From: Gaertneriomyces semiglobifer
Taxonomy: Eukaryota; Chytridiomycota; Chytridiomycetes; Spizellomycetales; Spizellomycetaceae
Length of the DNA: 64,000 nt
Direction of reading: 5' to 3'
Assembly: GCA_025558075.1 (NCBI GenBank)
Contig: JAHLKF010000026.1
Span: 217,992-281,991 of the forward strand
Below are positions 45,323-57,410 of the stretch, piece by piece. The notes beneath the pieces were generated by a model. That model was not told the DNA's origin, made no database searches, and saw nothing but the letters and a program-made list of their open reading frames with translations. Each line of letters begins with the position of its first letter. Position 1 is the first letter of the stretch. The translations under genes and the position numbers were made by a program.

Positions 45323-48300
45323 ATGACGACCACTCCACCTCCGCCAAAGCGCCCTCGCATTCACAAAGATGACGCCGACGTGTTGCGTGTGGAGGCGGAA
45401 TGGTGTCAGAGAGAACTGCAGCTGATCTTTTCACTCCGTGGCATACAAGATCGCTTTAGAGCATTGGATGCCAAACCCCCCAACGTTCTGCGACGACTCT
45501 GTGCCCATCTGCGACGGGATCTTCGCTTCGCTGTTCCGCATGCGGAACATCTTCATCGCGCTTTACGTACCATGGAACAGATATGGACTATTGTCAAAGT
45601 CTTGAGTCAAAAACGCATTGTGGAGGATGCGCCTGAACTGGTAAAGCAAAAAATGGAAGTACAGCGTCTGGTTGCTCAGTTGGAACAGTTGGTGGTCCAC
45701 ACGCAAGAGAGTATGTTGGTTATCAGTGGAATGAGGGTGCTGTCGAATATGTTGAGTCCTGCACCTACCATCACCGTGCGCAATCCCTGCTTTGACCCTG
45801 TGCAAGTCCGCACCACCATCACGACTCAAAGTGACCAGCGTTTGATCATTGCTCGGGCTCTTGATATTGTTGTGCTTTGGAGTCAAAGTGAGGCTTTGTT
45901 TTATGCGTTACGTATTCTGATTGCGCTCTCCTCGGTCTCGTGCGAACTCATTGCCTCGAGGGTTCAGGCCAATGAAAGACATTGCACGTTCCTCATCACA
46001 TTGGCGACCCGTTACGCTATCGAGGGAGACACTTTAGCGGGCGCTGTCGCTCACAATAAAGAAGGCGATCAACAGGTCACTTCGAGTAGTGCGAGCGATA
46101 TTTCGCTTTTGGCGCTCCGATTGGTGGCTAAACTGGTAGAAATGGGATACTACAGCACGTTCACCAAGCAGGATGGAGGATTGATTATTGCGAGACTATT
46201 GGAGAATATCAAAAGGATTTGCAAAGAGAACCGGTTTACGCCTTCCGACGACAAGTATCTGGACTTGGCACTCAATACGCTGAGAATTCTTTTTAAGCGC
46301 CAACCGATGCTGTGCCAGCGACTCATCAAGCCCGACGACATCAGCCGCTTTTCCAACCTTTTACTGCACTTTGGGAACGAAGCGACCCTTCGAACGAGTG
46401 TGTGCACCGCCGGAGCAGATGTGCTGAACGCCCCGAGAAGCTTGTGTTATCTCACATTGCAGTGCGTGCAGTCCAATTTGTTGGAATCCGGCAAACCTGG
46501 GGTATTGCAACAGGTAGAGCTTGCAACGGCGATCGGTCGGCTGGGTATGGCCTTACGCTCTGCTAGCATGTCTTCAGATACCGAGGGAGCTGTGAATCTA
46601 TCCACTGCCGTCGAGCTATTCCGGCCTTCCTTGGTCATCCCACTGATCGACGTTCTGCAGGCGCTGTTACCCACCACAGATGTCTTGGTTCGCTGTATCG
46701 AACAAGGTGTCGTCACTCTTCTTGTCCAGTGTTGCTGGAGCGTGGTGGCGTCCACGACATACGAAGCAAAGTATCCACCCGATCAAGTAGCGCGGCTCCA
46801 AAATCGATTACTCAAGACATTGACGTTTTTGGTATCGAATGCAGACGGGATGTTTGCGTTCTCACACCTGCAAGAAGACGAGTTGAAGCCGCTTCATCAG
46901 TCCATCGAGGCACTGGTGCGTCACCATCTTTGCGGGCATCAGCCTTTAGGTGGTTCGGAAAGTGATACCAGTGAAGATTCTTTTGATAGTGGGTATGGCA
47001 CCGTTCGACCTACCCTAGGACATCGTGCTCTTCGCCTTCTTTCTGTGCTCATGGAGGATAAGGACTGTCGAATGCTACTGACCGACCAAGGGATTCTTGA
47101 TGCGGTGATTAACGTGGATTGTCTGGGGCGACTATTGAATGTGCATGATTTGGCGGCAACCTTTGCCACAGCATCACTGGTTTTCGTTGTTCTTGACAAA
47201 GCGGCTGTCGATTCCAATATCCGGTTTCGAATGCGGAACGGAGATTTTCATGGACAGTCTGACAAGGCGCCAGAGAGACAAGGTGATTTAATCACTCGAC
47301 CGTTGGTAGCGCCGGAATGTACAGTGATACATTTTTGTCTGGGCTTGTTTCTGGTGAGCGTGTCATCATCCACTTCTAGTAAGGACGTAGAGCGATACAT
47401 GATATACCTTGCGAAGAAATCCGCCATTTTCGTGTGCGGTAATTATCAGTACGATGAGACTGTCACCTCCGTACTACTCCACTGCCCATCGTCCGTGTTC
47501 CAAGCCTTGGACTTGTCAACTATCTCTCAATGGTCACGGAACACTACACATATCTCTGCATTAGATTGCGTTCTCCAAGCTGTCTGCCCTACGTCACACG
47601 TCCCCACCGAATCCCTTCTGGAACTGGATCTAACGAACGACATGACCACCCCACATTCTGTACCCGACGAGTGTCGACTTGCCGCTGCGGAACTCTTGGA
47701 TTTCTTAATCATCGATATCGAATGTCACAGGCGTCTCATGCACCCTTTGGTTCTCCGACGACTCGCTTTTGTCGCTGCAGAATCGGGATCGGTGAGTCGA
47801 TTGGTCAGCCATTGCCTCTCCCGAATCCTGATACGTACCGAAAACTTGCCGCAATTAGTCGCAATCTGTGGGTTTTCTGCGATATTGGAGCCGCTTGTTG
47901 ATCCTCCCGCTGAAGCGCTCTCGTATATTCTCACAACGCTGACTCGTCATCAAGGGGTGTTCTTGACACCCCTCTTACACATGTTTGCTTCTGAATGTCG
48001 TAGTCGTGCTGGAACGACGCGCGATTCTGGGGATGCGGTGGCGATGGGAATGGTTGGTATTCACCCAGCCATGGCTCTTGCCTATTGTGCCGGTGACGAA
48101 CTGATAACCCAAGCACTATCACGGTCCCAGCCGGTATCGCATTCCGCCGTGTTCACACGCACGCAAGCCGTCAACCTCCTCACGTGTCTCCTCACCACCG
48201 CCTTATCAGATCTGGAAATCGATTATGAAACTTCTAAACTTGTGGGATTAGGTGAGAAGGAGTGGGAGGTTGAGTATGTGGAGTTTCGCGCACGAGCGGT

Positions 48301-49003
48301 GATTAAGTATTTATCTACTTGTCGCGTGTCGGCATTGGGAAAGAATAGTGGTGTGGGACCCGTGGATCAGCGGGCGGTTGGGATGATCGATCAGTTATTC
48401 GCCATGTCATTGACCGACGAAACAAGTGATGACACGGTATACTTCCTCTTCCCGGACGATCATAATGCTGTCTCAGGAACCGCACTACCGATACCGTTAG
48501 GGTGCTCGCGTGATTTCATGGCACAAGCATCTCCCGTCCTCCACGCAATGTTAACATCCGGGTTCCTCGAAACCGTTCAACAAACTTTACGTCTTCACGA
48601 AATGGAACGCGGCACGTGGGAGCTTGTCATCAAATACCTCATCTACACCCACACAACACCCCCATCCAATAATGATCATCCAACCCACACAAAACGTCTC
48701 ACATTCAGTAATGATGATGATGGGTTGTTATCGCGTGTTCGGAGAGTATTGTTGTTAATCGAGTGTGCAGACCGGTTCTTGATTGAACACTTACGTGATG
48801 CATCTCTCCAATGGGTTCTCTATACTGCGACTGAAGCTATGCAGAGACGAGATGGGGTGGTTGGGCTTGTTATTTGGAGGTGGATAAAAGAGAGTGGGGG
48901 ACGGCAGTCATGGAGTGGGGTGGGGATAAGAGATGTGGTGGGAAGGATTGAGGATGCGGCGTTTGGGGCGTTGGTGGTTAGTGATTGGCGAATGTTGTTG
49001 TAG
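45323..49003 (+). CDS. Armadillo-like helical repeat protein with C-terminal BTB domain
   Basis: Single exon, 1226 residues from ATG 45323 (MTTTPPPPKRPRIHK); the frame is open further upstream but the added part overlaps a C-run and looks non-coding. The first 1000 residues are a long succession of Leu-rich amphipathic helices, consistent with an armadillo/HEAT-type solenoid. Residues about 1035-1165 resemble a BTB/POZ fold: TVYFLFPDD, then FMAQASPVLHAMLTSGFLET, matching the conserved pattern in which a residue block S.VF..ML...F.E follows the first strands, and later LLLIECADRFLIEHL. This ARM-then-BTB order is that of animal ARMC5, a CUL3 substrate adaptor. I infer a similar adaptor role but no orthology can be shown here. 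A nuclear-localisation-like KRPR lies at the N-terminus. Confidence 0.75.
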   Translation: MTTTPPPPKRPRIHKDDADVLRVEAEWCQRELQLIFSLRGIQDRFRALDAKPPNVLRRLCAHLRRDLRFAVPHAEHLHRALRTMEQIWTIVKVLSQKRIVEDAPELVKQKMEVQRLVAQLEQLVVHTQESMLVISGMRVLSNMLSPAPTITVRNPCFDPVQVRTTITTQSDQRLIIARALDIVVLWSQSEALFYALRILIALSSVSCELIASRVQANERHCTFLITLATRYAIEGDTLAGAVAHNKEGDQQVTSSSASDISLLALRLVAKLVEMGYYSTFTKQDGGLIIARLLENIKRICKENRFTPSDDKYLDLALNTLRILFKRQPMLCQRLIKPDDISRFSNLLLHFGNEATLRTSVCTAGADVLNAPRSLCYLTLQCVQSNLLESGKPGVLQQVELATAIGRLGMALRSASMSSDTEGAVNLSTAVELFRPSLVIPLIDVLQALLPTTDVLVRCIEQGVVTLLVQCCWSVVASTTYEAKYPPDQVARLQNRLLKTLTFLVSNADGMFAFSHLQEDELKPLHQSIEALVRHHLCGHQPLGGSESDTSEDSFDSGYGTVRPTLGHRALRLLSVLMEDKDCRMLLTDQGILDAVINVDCLGRLLNVHDLAATFATASLVFVVLDKAAVDSNIRFRMRNGDFHGQSDKAPERQGDLITRPLVAPECTVIHFCLGLFLVSVSSSTSSKDVERYMIYLAKKSAIFVCGNYQYDETVTSVLLHCPSSVFQALDLSTISQWSRNTTHISALDCVLQAVCPTSHVPTESLLELDLTNDMTTPHSVPDECRLAAAELLDFLIIDIECHRRLMHPLVLRRLAFVAAESGSVSRLVSHCLSRILIRTENLPQLVAICGFSAILEPLVDPPAEALSYILTTLTRHQGVFLTPLLHMFASECRSRAGTTRDSGDAVAMGMVGIHPAMALAYCAGDELITQALSRSQPVSHSAVFTRTQAVNLLTCLLTTALSDLEIDYETSKLVGLGEKEWEVEYVEFRARAVIKYLSTCRVSALGKNSGVGPVDQRAVGMIDQLFAMSLTDETSDDTVYFLFPDDHNAVSGTALPIPLGCSRDFMAQASPVLHAMLTSGFLETVQQTLRLHEMERGTWELVIKYLIYTHTTPPSNNDHPTHTKRLTFSNDDDGLLSRVRRVLLLIECADRFLIEHLRDASLQWVLYTATEAMQRRDGVVGLVIWRWIKESGGRQSWSGVGIRDVVGRIEDAAFGALVVSDWRMLL

Positions 49004-49686
49004 GCTTTTTATGTGTTCGGATACGCAAACTGTTTGGTGGTGGAATGCAATTGGGTGTGGGGGACGTTTGCGTGGAGATCTTGTTGACAAGTCAGGGCAC
49101 TGCTGGATTTTGCTGGCAAAATCGGATATACCTTTTTGCAAAATGGAGCAACGCACTTAATTGACCACTGAGCATGTAGGATGTGGAGAATTAAACCTTT
49201 CATTCCGCATTTTTGTGCTTGCGTGAAAAGCAAAGAATGGGTTGTCCAGTTGTTGTGATACTTTTTGACATTATGCGGACATTTTCTCACCCGTGCACGA
49301 ATGTAGTTCGAGAAATGGATGTGATGGTTCCTCATTTAGCAATTTGTTGGTGGGATTTGGCGTTTCGGCACGTTATTGAAGCATGGAAGAGCTTCGTTTA
49401 TCGGTAGATGAAGCTCACCGACTTAGCATGTTTCTACCGCTATGTCTCAACGCCAGTATTAAATTTGCACCTCCATTTCGTCGCAGGACCATCTGCAAAG
49501 CCCGCAGGTTTGGATGGTACACTCCAATAGTGTTCAAATTCACATCCCACAAATACATATACAGGCTTCTCACAGATTCATGCCACATCGGTCTTGCCGC
49601 AGCGTGAAAGTGCGAAATTCTCAAAAATCGCGTCAACCTACAAACCTTCGGTCCACATTTTTGTCCAACTTCCAGATCCACCTTAC
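49004..49686. other. Intergenic spacer
   Basis: About 680 nt between tandem plus-strand genes. Only short frames; no RNA gene or repeat identified. Confidence 0.5.
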
Positions 49687-50313
49687 ATGTACACACAAAC
49701 CATGACCTCTCCCACCTCACCACCATCACCATCAACCCCCACTCCCTCAACGCCCCACTCAACCCTCCAAACCCTCCAAACCCTCCAAACCCTCCAAACC
49801 CTCCACGCTTCCCGTCTCCAAACCTACACCTCCCTCGACACATCTTTCTCCACATACCTCCGCACCCTCCCCCACCCCTCCTGCACAACAACCAACACCT
49901 ACACAACACATCTCACAAATTACACCCACAACTTCCAACAAATCTCTCACCAAATCCAACTCCTCGAAAAGGAAGTGCGTCAAGCGGGGAATCATCAAAT
50001 CGCGGATAGTATACGAGAGATTCAGGAACTGGAGAAACGGAAATTACATGCTGTAAAGTATCCAAAATACGGGAAATACCACTTTTCACAATCAAATCAT
50101 TATCTAATACCATTTTGGTTTCTTTTTTGGTGTTTTAAGACGGTGCAATACCAACTACAAGCCGAACAAACGCTGCTCTCTGACCGTGATTACACCTCTG
50201 CCTGCGACGATCTGATGAAAGAGATTCGGGAACTGGATAGGAAGGTTGCTGACCTGATGGATGAAATCAGGGTCGAGATGGCTGATTGGGCAGATGAGAC
50301 GGTGGATGTCTGA
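49687..50313 (+). CDS. REX1-B-like coiled-coil protein
   Basis: Two exons, 49687-50052 and 50140-50313, 179 residues. The intron (87 nt, gtaaag..ttaag) restores KLHATVQYQLQAEQTL. After a low-complexity Ser/Thr/Pro start with TLQ repeats, the protein is almost wholly helical: LQTYTSLDTSFSTYL, FQQISHQIQLLEKEVR, ADSIREIQELEKRKLH and CDDLMKEIRELDRKVADL. Layout and helix pattern fit the REX1-B DNA-repair domain family (Chlamydomonas Rex1-B, human REX1BD), small proteins known in many flagellated eukaryotes. The assignment is by pattern and could instead be an unrelated coiled coil. The start might also be the ATG at 49702. The intron is a multiple of three with no stop, so unspliced RNA stays in frame. 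Confidence 0.6.
   Translation: MYTQTMTSPTSPPSPSTPTPSTPHSTLQTLQTLQTLQTLHASRLQTYTSLDTSFSTYLRTLPHPSCTTTNTYTTHLTNYTHNFQQISHQIQLLEKEVRQAGNHQIADSIREIQELEKRKLHAVKYPKYGKYHFSQSNHYLIPFWFLFWCFKTVQYQLQAEQTLLSDRDYTSACDDLMKEIRELDRKVADLMDEIRVEMADWADETVDV
49761..49805 (+). repeat. 9-nt coding minisatellite
   Basis: Five tandem ccctccaaa units coding for TLQ repeats near the N-terminus of the REX1-B-like protein. Confidence 0.85.
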
Positions 50314-50668
50314 AGCTCGCCCATTGTCAGTGTGTCCCGTTGAGGCACCAATATCCTTTGTGACAGGTATATCATCGTCAACTCCTGGGACACGCAACCT
50401 ACGGACATGCTCTCAAATCTCAACCCAGTGTAGATCTAAATTAATTTTATATCGAACCTGGGCGTCCATGCGTAGTTCCAGTCTGTTCGATTCAGTTTAT
50501 GTACATAGTGGGCATATGCAAGCACGAAATCAAAGAGTACGAAGTAGACGCGAGCAATACGTTCCTTGGTCATCACAGAATCTATTTAATTTTTTCAAAA
50601 TGATTTACACATAAAGGAGGCCTCTCATTTTATTTCGTCGCGCGTTGGGGTATATCTCAACTTACGCT
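50314..50668. other. Convergent 3' spacer
   Basis: 355 nt between the REX1-B-like gene and the alpha-tubulin 3' end. No feature seen. Confidence 0.6.
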
Positions 50669-52098
<1,430 letters not shown>

Positions 52099-53642
52099 TT
52101 TGAATAAAAGATTGCCTTTGGTATAAAAGGAAAAGAAGTGGACTGGCTACTACAGTTTTTTAGCGTCGTTGAACAAAGGGTTATTCGGTCTTCTGGTGAT
52201 GTAGAAGGACCTGCAAAGAAAGGGTGTTGTTCAGCACGCTGCGGAGGGGCGACGAGGGGGCGACGAGGGGCGGTCTCCTTTATATATTTGGCAGCTGAGT
52301 GGAGTGGCAACTGTTGTGGGAATGAATGGGTGATAATTGTCACAAGGCAACGGCACAGTCATACAAATGATGGCACGGTCATGGAAAGTGGGCGCGGGTG
52401 ATAAAGCATGTGTCCGATTGTCTCCAATGTCACTCGCAGGCCCACGTCGTTCTCAAACTGCGCGTTTGGTTCGGACAATATGTAGTTGGGGTTAGGGTCA
52501 CACTGATTAGGTAATGGCATGTCATGTGACTTGCGGAGAAACGCGCTTGTCCAGAATTTTAGATCAAGCAAGCAATCAGCGATGATGGAAGAAAGGTCTT
52601 GCTTGCTCGTTGTACGACATTCTAGGCTTGCGCCGTAAAGCTAGAGGCATTTTAAACGGTGACAGCTCAATAAAATATGAAGACGAGGTGTAAATTCAAA
52701 GTAGAGTCGAATAGCGACGAGTCGCTTTGGCTCGGCAGTTAACCTGCCTCTCAACGCATCAACTCGCGCACCGAGGGGGAAAAACGAAACGAGCGGAACT
52801 GAACTTAGGTGCTCATGGTCTCTGTATGTATGGATTTAATTACAAAATTACAAATTACAGGGAAGTTATGGGTAATGCTGCGTTGATCTTGAACCGAGAA
52901 ACTTGGAATTTCCGATCTAGGATTCTTTGCATGAGTAAGCGTGAAGGGGGCGGCACCTAGCATTGCACACAAACTCGACACCTACCCTCAAAAAGGCAAT
53001 ATTGCGCAGCATGGACACACTCCAGGCACCTACCACTTCGCCAACATCCCATCTCAAAAAGCATTCCAGCACCGTACAGTTACACACAATGGCCTCTGTG
53101 CACTGCACGTATGTTATTGGAATGGTCCCATATTGACGGACGAGGTGTGGGAGATAGAGTCAAGCAACACTCTCCCCTCTGCCACGGACAACGCCGCGGT
53201 GCGCACGCAACGGGGATGACCATGCTCTGAGGCTAGAGACACTGCCTCTCCGATCCGGTGGATACGCAGCGAAGTGAAGCGCGGGGCTTGCGAGGAGAGT
53301 AATTGCCCGTGCCTTGCGGTGTGCGGGGGAGTGTGAAGCTGAGAGAGTGTTAAGGTCTTTTTATACGTGCTCCGAACCAAACAGATGTTCCCACACGACC
53401 TAAATTGAACCCTAACCCCTAATTCCGACTGTGGACCCTGTCGCGTGTATTTAGCACGTCCGAGTTCACATGTAAAATATCCATCTAAGATCTAGGATCA
53501 TTGCGGACATCCGACTACGGCAATTATCACGATCATTAACAATGTTAGGTGGTGAAGCCAGTGGAGTGTTGGATCGTTTGCATTAAGAGCACGTTCCTGG
53601 TATGGATCTACCATCGTTGTGCAATACGTGGATGTTACTCAG
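52099..53642. other. Divergent intergenic region upstream of alpha-tubulin
   Basis: 1.5 kb with the tubulin promoter on the left. Single TTAGGG-type words occur at about 52489 (plus) and 53409 (as CCCTAA), too few to be a telomere remnant. No gene or RNA is recognised. Confidence 0.5.
52279..52286 (-). promoter_or_regulatory. TATA box of the alpha-tubulin gene
   Basis: TATATAAA on the minus strand, about 180 nt before the start codon at 52098. Confidence 0.45.
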
Positions 53643-54488
53643 ATGCAGTTTTTAGGCTACTGGACGTCAGGGAGGCTTGCAATTGACAAGTACTTGGACG
53701 ATTGGACCACGCTAAATGCGGAAGAAAATGTAAATACCGAAGAGGGTCTTCTCCTGGGATGGTCGCGTTGTCGGCGGGAGTTTGGTGAAGAATACCACTA
53801 TGCGTGGACCAACGCCGATGACGTCCGCAGAAGGGAGCTAGAGGCTGCAGAAATGGCATTTGATTCGCGGAAGGAATTCTATCGGAAGAATTGGGTGACC
53901 GAAATCAAGCGAGTGGTGGCCGAAGCACAGGAGACAGGTGCAAGGAAAAGATTCAAGAGTGCTGCCGTGGGCGTCCTCGCCCACCCTGAGATCATTGAAG
54001 AAGCCAAAAATGCGATTCTTGAGGCAACAACAAAAAAAACTATTTCGAGAAGTAATTCACCGTCCCCGTCGTCCAGTTCATCCTATGCAGCGCTGGAAAA
54101 CAACGCCTTACTTCCGGACCCACTGGTCACCACCGGAAGTATGGAGACGAACAGGCTGAAGAAATCGTTTTACCGAAAGTTCTTTCCCGCGAAACACTGC
54201 GAGAGTGTCAACGTCTCCAAGTGGGTCCGAGACGCGCAATACCACCTTTACCGCCAGTGCTGGGAGGGGAAGCAGTTGAATTTCAAAGAACGTCATATTG
54301 GAGATATCCTAATGTTGAACCACATCTTGTGGCTGGCGACGAAGTATTCCCCATGTTTCATTGCTCCGGTGCAGATTGGAACGTACACCTATCCTCGCCA
54401 CCTGGATCCCCGGATGTACCAGAGGACGAGATTTTTGGGCGAATTCCCGTGTCTACAGCGCACGAGTTCCACCATTCCTTGCTGCTAG
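53643..54488 (+). CDS. Orphan protein, function unknown
   Basis: Open frame of 281 residues from ATG 53643; the frame extends to 53619 only with a GTG. Composition is protein-like and rich in charged helices and Trp (LLGWSRCRREFGEEYHYAW, EMAFDSRKEFYRKNWVTEIK), with a Ser-rich linker (RSNSPSPSSSSS) near residue 140. No domain is recognised. The last 30 residues look less natural. A possible intron from 54381 (gtacac) to the ctacag just before CGCACGAG would give the ending TARVPPFLAASEDADLGDDL, with a stop at 54517-54519. I keep the simple single-exon form and mark the 3' end as uncertain. Confidence 0.55.
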   Translation: MQFLGYWTSGRLAIDKYLDDWTTLNAEENVNTEEGLLLGWSRCRREFGEEYHYAWTNADDVRRRELEAAEMAFDSRKEFYRKNWVTEIKRVVAEAQETGARKRFKSAAVGVLAHPEIIEEAKNAILEATTKKTISRSNSPSPSSSSSYAALENNALLPDPLVTTGSMETNRLKKSFYRKFFPAKHCESVNVSKWVRDAQYHLYRQCWEGKQLNFKERHIGDILMLNHILWLATKYSPCFIAPVQIGTYTYPRHLDPRMYQRTRFLGEFPCLQRTSSTIPCC

Positions 54489-55496
54489 TGAGGATGCGGA
54501 CTTGGGGGATGACCTCTGACAGTATTTGCGCTTTGACGCCGTCCTTTCGAAGGCCGTCCAAGCGCAAATACTCCGCAGCCGGCTTTCTTATAAGGAAGTG
54601 CTTAATATTATTGTTAACTTTACACGAAATGCTTATCACTGTTGACCATTGTTGGTTACTGCTCTCTTGCAATAGCGGCATATAACTTAAGGGAGTGAAC
54701 AGTACTGAACACTGCAGGTACCCACACTGGGGGAGGCGGGTTCACGGATCGTTGGATGTCATGCGCAAACTGCCTTATCGCCCCTGCCAAAGCATCAAGG
54801 TGTTCCGCCATCTCCAACGTGTCCACTGCTGCAGCATCGCCCAGATTGTAGTCAGTCTGGGTGGCAGCATTCACGGATGAAGGCCAGGGGTCTGCGTCTC
54901 TTGGTCTACCATCGGCTCTTCCGGGAGCCCCTCTATTCCGGTATACCTTCCTATTGACTGCCAGTAGACAAACAGTTGACGGTCGTGTTGGATCAAACGG
55001 TCGCTGAAATTGGAGCAATTGTGCTGAATTTCTACATTCAAGTATTGGTCGTGAATAGCCAGAGCCGACCTTGTTGTCTAGATCTAGTCATAGTTGTGGT
55101 TGCGCGTTGTGTTGAAATGCAGGTTACATTCGACCCCTTTTCATTGCTGTAATGGTGATGCGTTCTGCACAACCTGCCCTTCCAGCTTCCACAACTGTGA
55201 TTCGGTGGCTGTAAGCTGGCCGGTTGCCATTATTAGCCTCCTTTCATGAGAGATAGGCGATTTGGACAAAGGTTGCCAACAAAGGACGGGTGATATGTGT
55301 CATACTCACCGTGTAGTTGAGACCATGCATGGACTAGGATATAGGCTTTGTGGGTGAAGGTTCGGAAGAACCTTGTTCTGGGTTATTGAGCACTTGTTCA
55401 CATCGCTGGTGAGATGACATGACCTGCTCCGCCTATCCATATAAAAGGGCGCCATCGCTAAACCGGTGAAGCTCGACGATACGATAACTGTATACG
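54489..55496. other. Intergenic region with an unassigned minus-strand frame
   Basis: A minus-strand frame at 54656-55018 gives about 110 residues after a possible acceptor (ccaatttcag) and reads fairly protein-like (YNLGDAAAVDTLEMAEHL), but it has no ATG and no upstream exon was found. The right end holds the promoter of the tetraspan gene. Confidence 0.4.
55440..55447 (+). promoter_or_regulatory. TATA box of the tetraspan gene
   Basis: tataaaag, 57 nt before the start codon at 55497: good consensus, but the short distance implies a short leader. Confidence 0.55.
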
Positions 55497-56198
55497 ATGG
55501 CATCAAGACTCGTCATCTTACTCGGCGTTTTCCTTGTTTCCTATGCGCTCGCTATTACCGCTACCGTCTTGCCCACTTGGCTGACAATGAAGTAAGCACC
55601 GCCATAGGCATTGGCATCATACTATGTTGCTCAACTAATTCCCACTAACAGAGTGGATTATGGCGGCGAATATACCTTCCATGAAGGTCTCTTCCAAGAT
55701 TGCTGGAAATATCCAGGCATCAAAAGCAACTATTGCACCACAGGTGTTGGTTCCTGCCAAGGCACCGATTGGGAAAAGAAGTTCTGTCACCGACGTAATG
55801 CTAGTGCCGCCATGATGATCTTCTCTTTGATCGCAGGTTTAGTGGCCCTCGTCACACTCGGCTTGACGGCCTTCACATCCAACGCCTCCAAACGAACGCT
55901 CGGCGTGGTGTCGGTGTTTGTAGCTTCACTGATGCAGTTCATTGCTTGGGTCCTCTTTGCTGATAAAAAATCGATGTTGAAGGAGGTGCAGTATAGCTAC
56001 GTATTTGACAACAATGTCAATGTGAGCATCTCGAGTTCGTCCCTGGGAGCGGCCTTCGCGCTCTGTGTGGTCAGCTGGATAATTCAGAGCGCTGTCGGCG
56101 CAGGTCTCTTGTGGTGGGACAAAGAGCGCACGCCATTGCCTGGCAGCAGTGCACCCGTAGAGACAGCCGCTGTTCGAAAGGAGAATACGGCCTTGTAG
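55497..56198 (+). CDS. Claudin/PMP22-like tetraspan membrane protein
   Basis: Two exons, 55497-55591 and 55652-56198 (intron 60 nt, gtaagc..acag), 213 residues. Four hydrophobic segments at about 4-24, 84-107, 113-133 and 157-180 give the claudin / PMP22 / Sur7-like topology with a long first extracellular loop. That loop carries W..., then GLFQDCWKY and a further Cys (SNYC), matching the W-GL(W/F)-C-C signature of the claudin superfamily; additional Cys residues (SCQG, KFCH) could form a second bridge. Fungal members of this broad group include the Sur7/Dcv1 family at eisosomes and cell junctions. A plasma-membrane organising role is inference. The C-terminus is short and charged. Confidence 0.75.
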
Positions 56199-57410
56199 TT
56201 AGTGCTAGCTAGTGGTGCACCATCTCAGTCTGTTTGCTTGCTGTTGCCTCAGGGTCAATTCATTGAGTAATTCACCTAAGTAAATCTCTCACAAAATTTG
56301 GATGATTTGGATTTGGGGTATGTTTTATGATACAGCTGCAGGGTAGCTGCTCGAACTGATTGGTCGTTTATTGTTAACAACGTATGTCAGCACCCAAGCT
56401 TGTAAAATATGTGCGCCGGCGGGATACAGAAGTCGCTGGCATTCCTCAGTTCTTCGCGTCTTGGGAGTCATGACAAACGGGTACGTGTGGATATTTACGC
56501 ATATTGACAATCAGGGCTCGGTCTCTCGACAACATGGGTGGGGAAATCAAACCCACATTGTGGGTCATTATCATGTATTCATGCCGCTGTCAGTCTTGCC
56601 TGAGGTTTCCGAGGTATGATACATACTGGTTGGTTGAATGAAGCTGTGAACGTTGCGACTCGCTGACACAGGAAATGGAGCGGCAGAAAGTTTTATAAGG
56701 CCCTTCTGCCCTAGCTGCAACAACTGACATGATCACGGCTTCGGCCCGAGGGCTTGTTATCACTACTTTGGAGAAACTGATTTTCGAAATGCATAGCCAG
56801 AGATTCTTGAAGGTTTGTGCATTAGGCTAACCGAATCGCGTGTCGGAGTGCTGCTAGTGGACTACGTAAGCGAAGCGATAACACAAGAACACCCACGTCG
56901 CAGAATGAATTTGAAGGGAACACGCTGGAGTCGTTGAGAGCGTTGTTAAAAAATGTGGACTGACGATCTGGAAACACATCCCACTATCTGGCCGATTAAA
57001 CTCGATTGAAAGTCACAAGCTGGACCGCATTTATAGGAAAGCTCGTGGCCGAGGTCGCCACCGAATTGACACCTTTTTTTAACGGAAGCACCGGCTCCAA
57101 GCTACATTATCTACTCTCAGGACCTGACTCGTGAAAATGTATGAGTTTCGACCAGACTACATGGATGTTGATGGCCGACATCGGTTTCCGTATCGAATGG
57201 AGATCACTACGGTACTCTCATTATGATATTCTGTTAGGAGAATCACGTGTCACACCATGACATGTAAAGGTCGTGTTTACGTAACGAACTCCGCTGTGTC
57301 GCGTTGAACCAAACAAAGAGCACCCATGTTCTCAGCATTCCAATGCCGCCGTCCACCATCCATGCAGAATCTCCCTCAGCAAGGAAAACCACGCTACCTT
57401 TACCACCGGT
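56199..57410. other. Intergenic region upstream of the GPCR gene
   Basis: 1.2 kb in tandem orientation, with the tetraspan 3' end and the GPCR promoter. Only short random-looking frames. Confidence 0.5.

Noticed and set aside
52486..53420. Telomere-like words (ttagggt, ccctaacccctaa)
   Set aside because: Only one or two units at each place; too short for an interstitial telomere and expected by chance or as simple promoter words.
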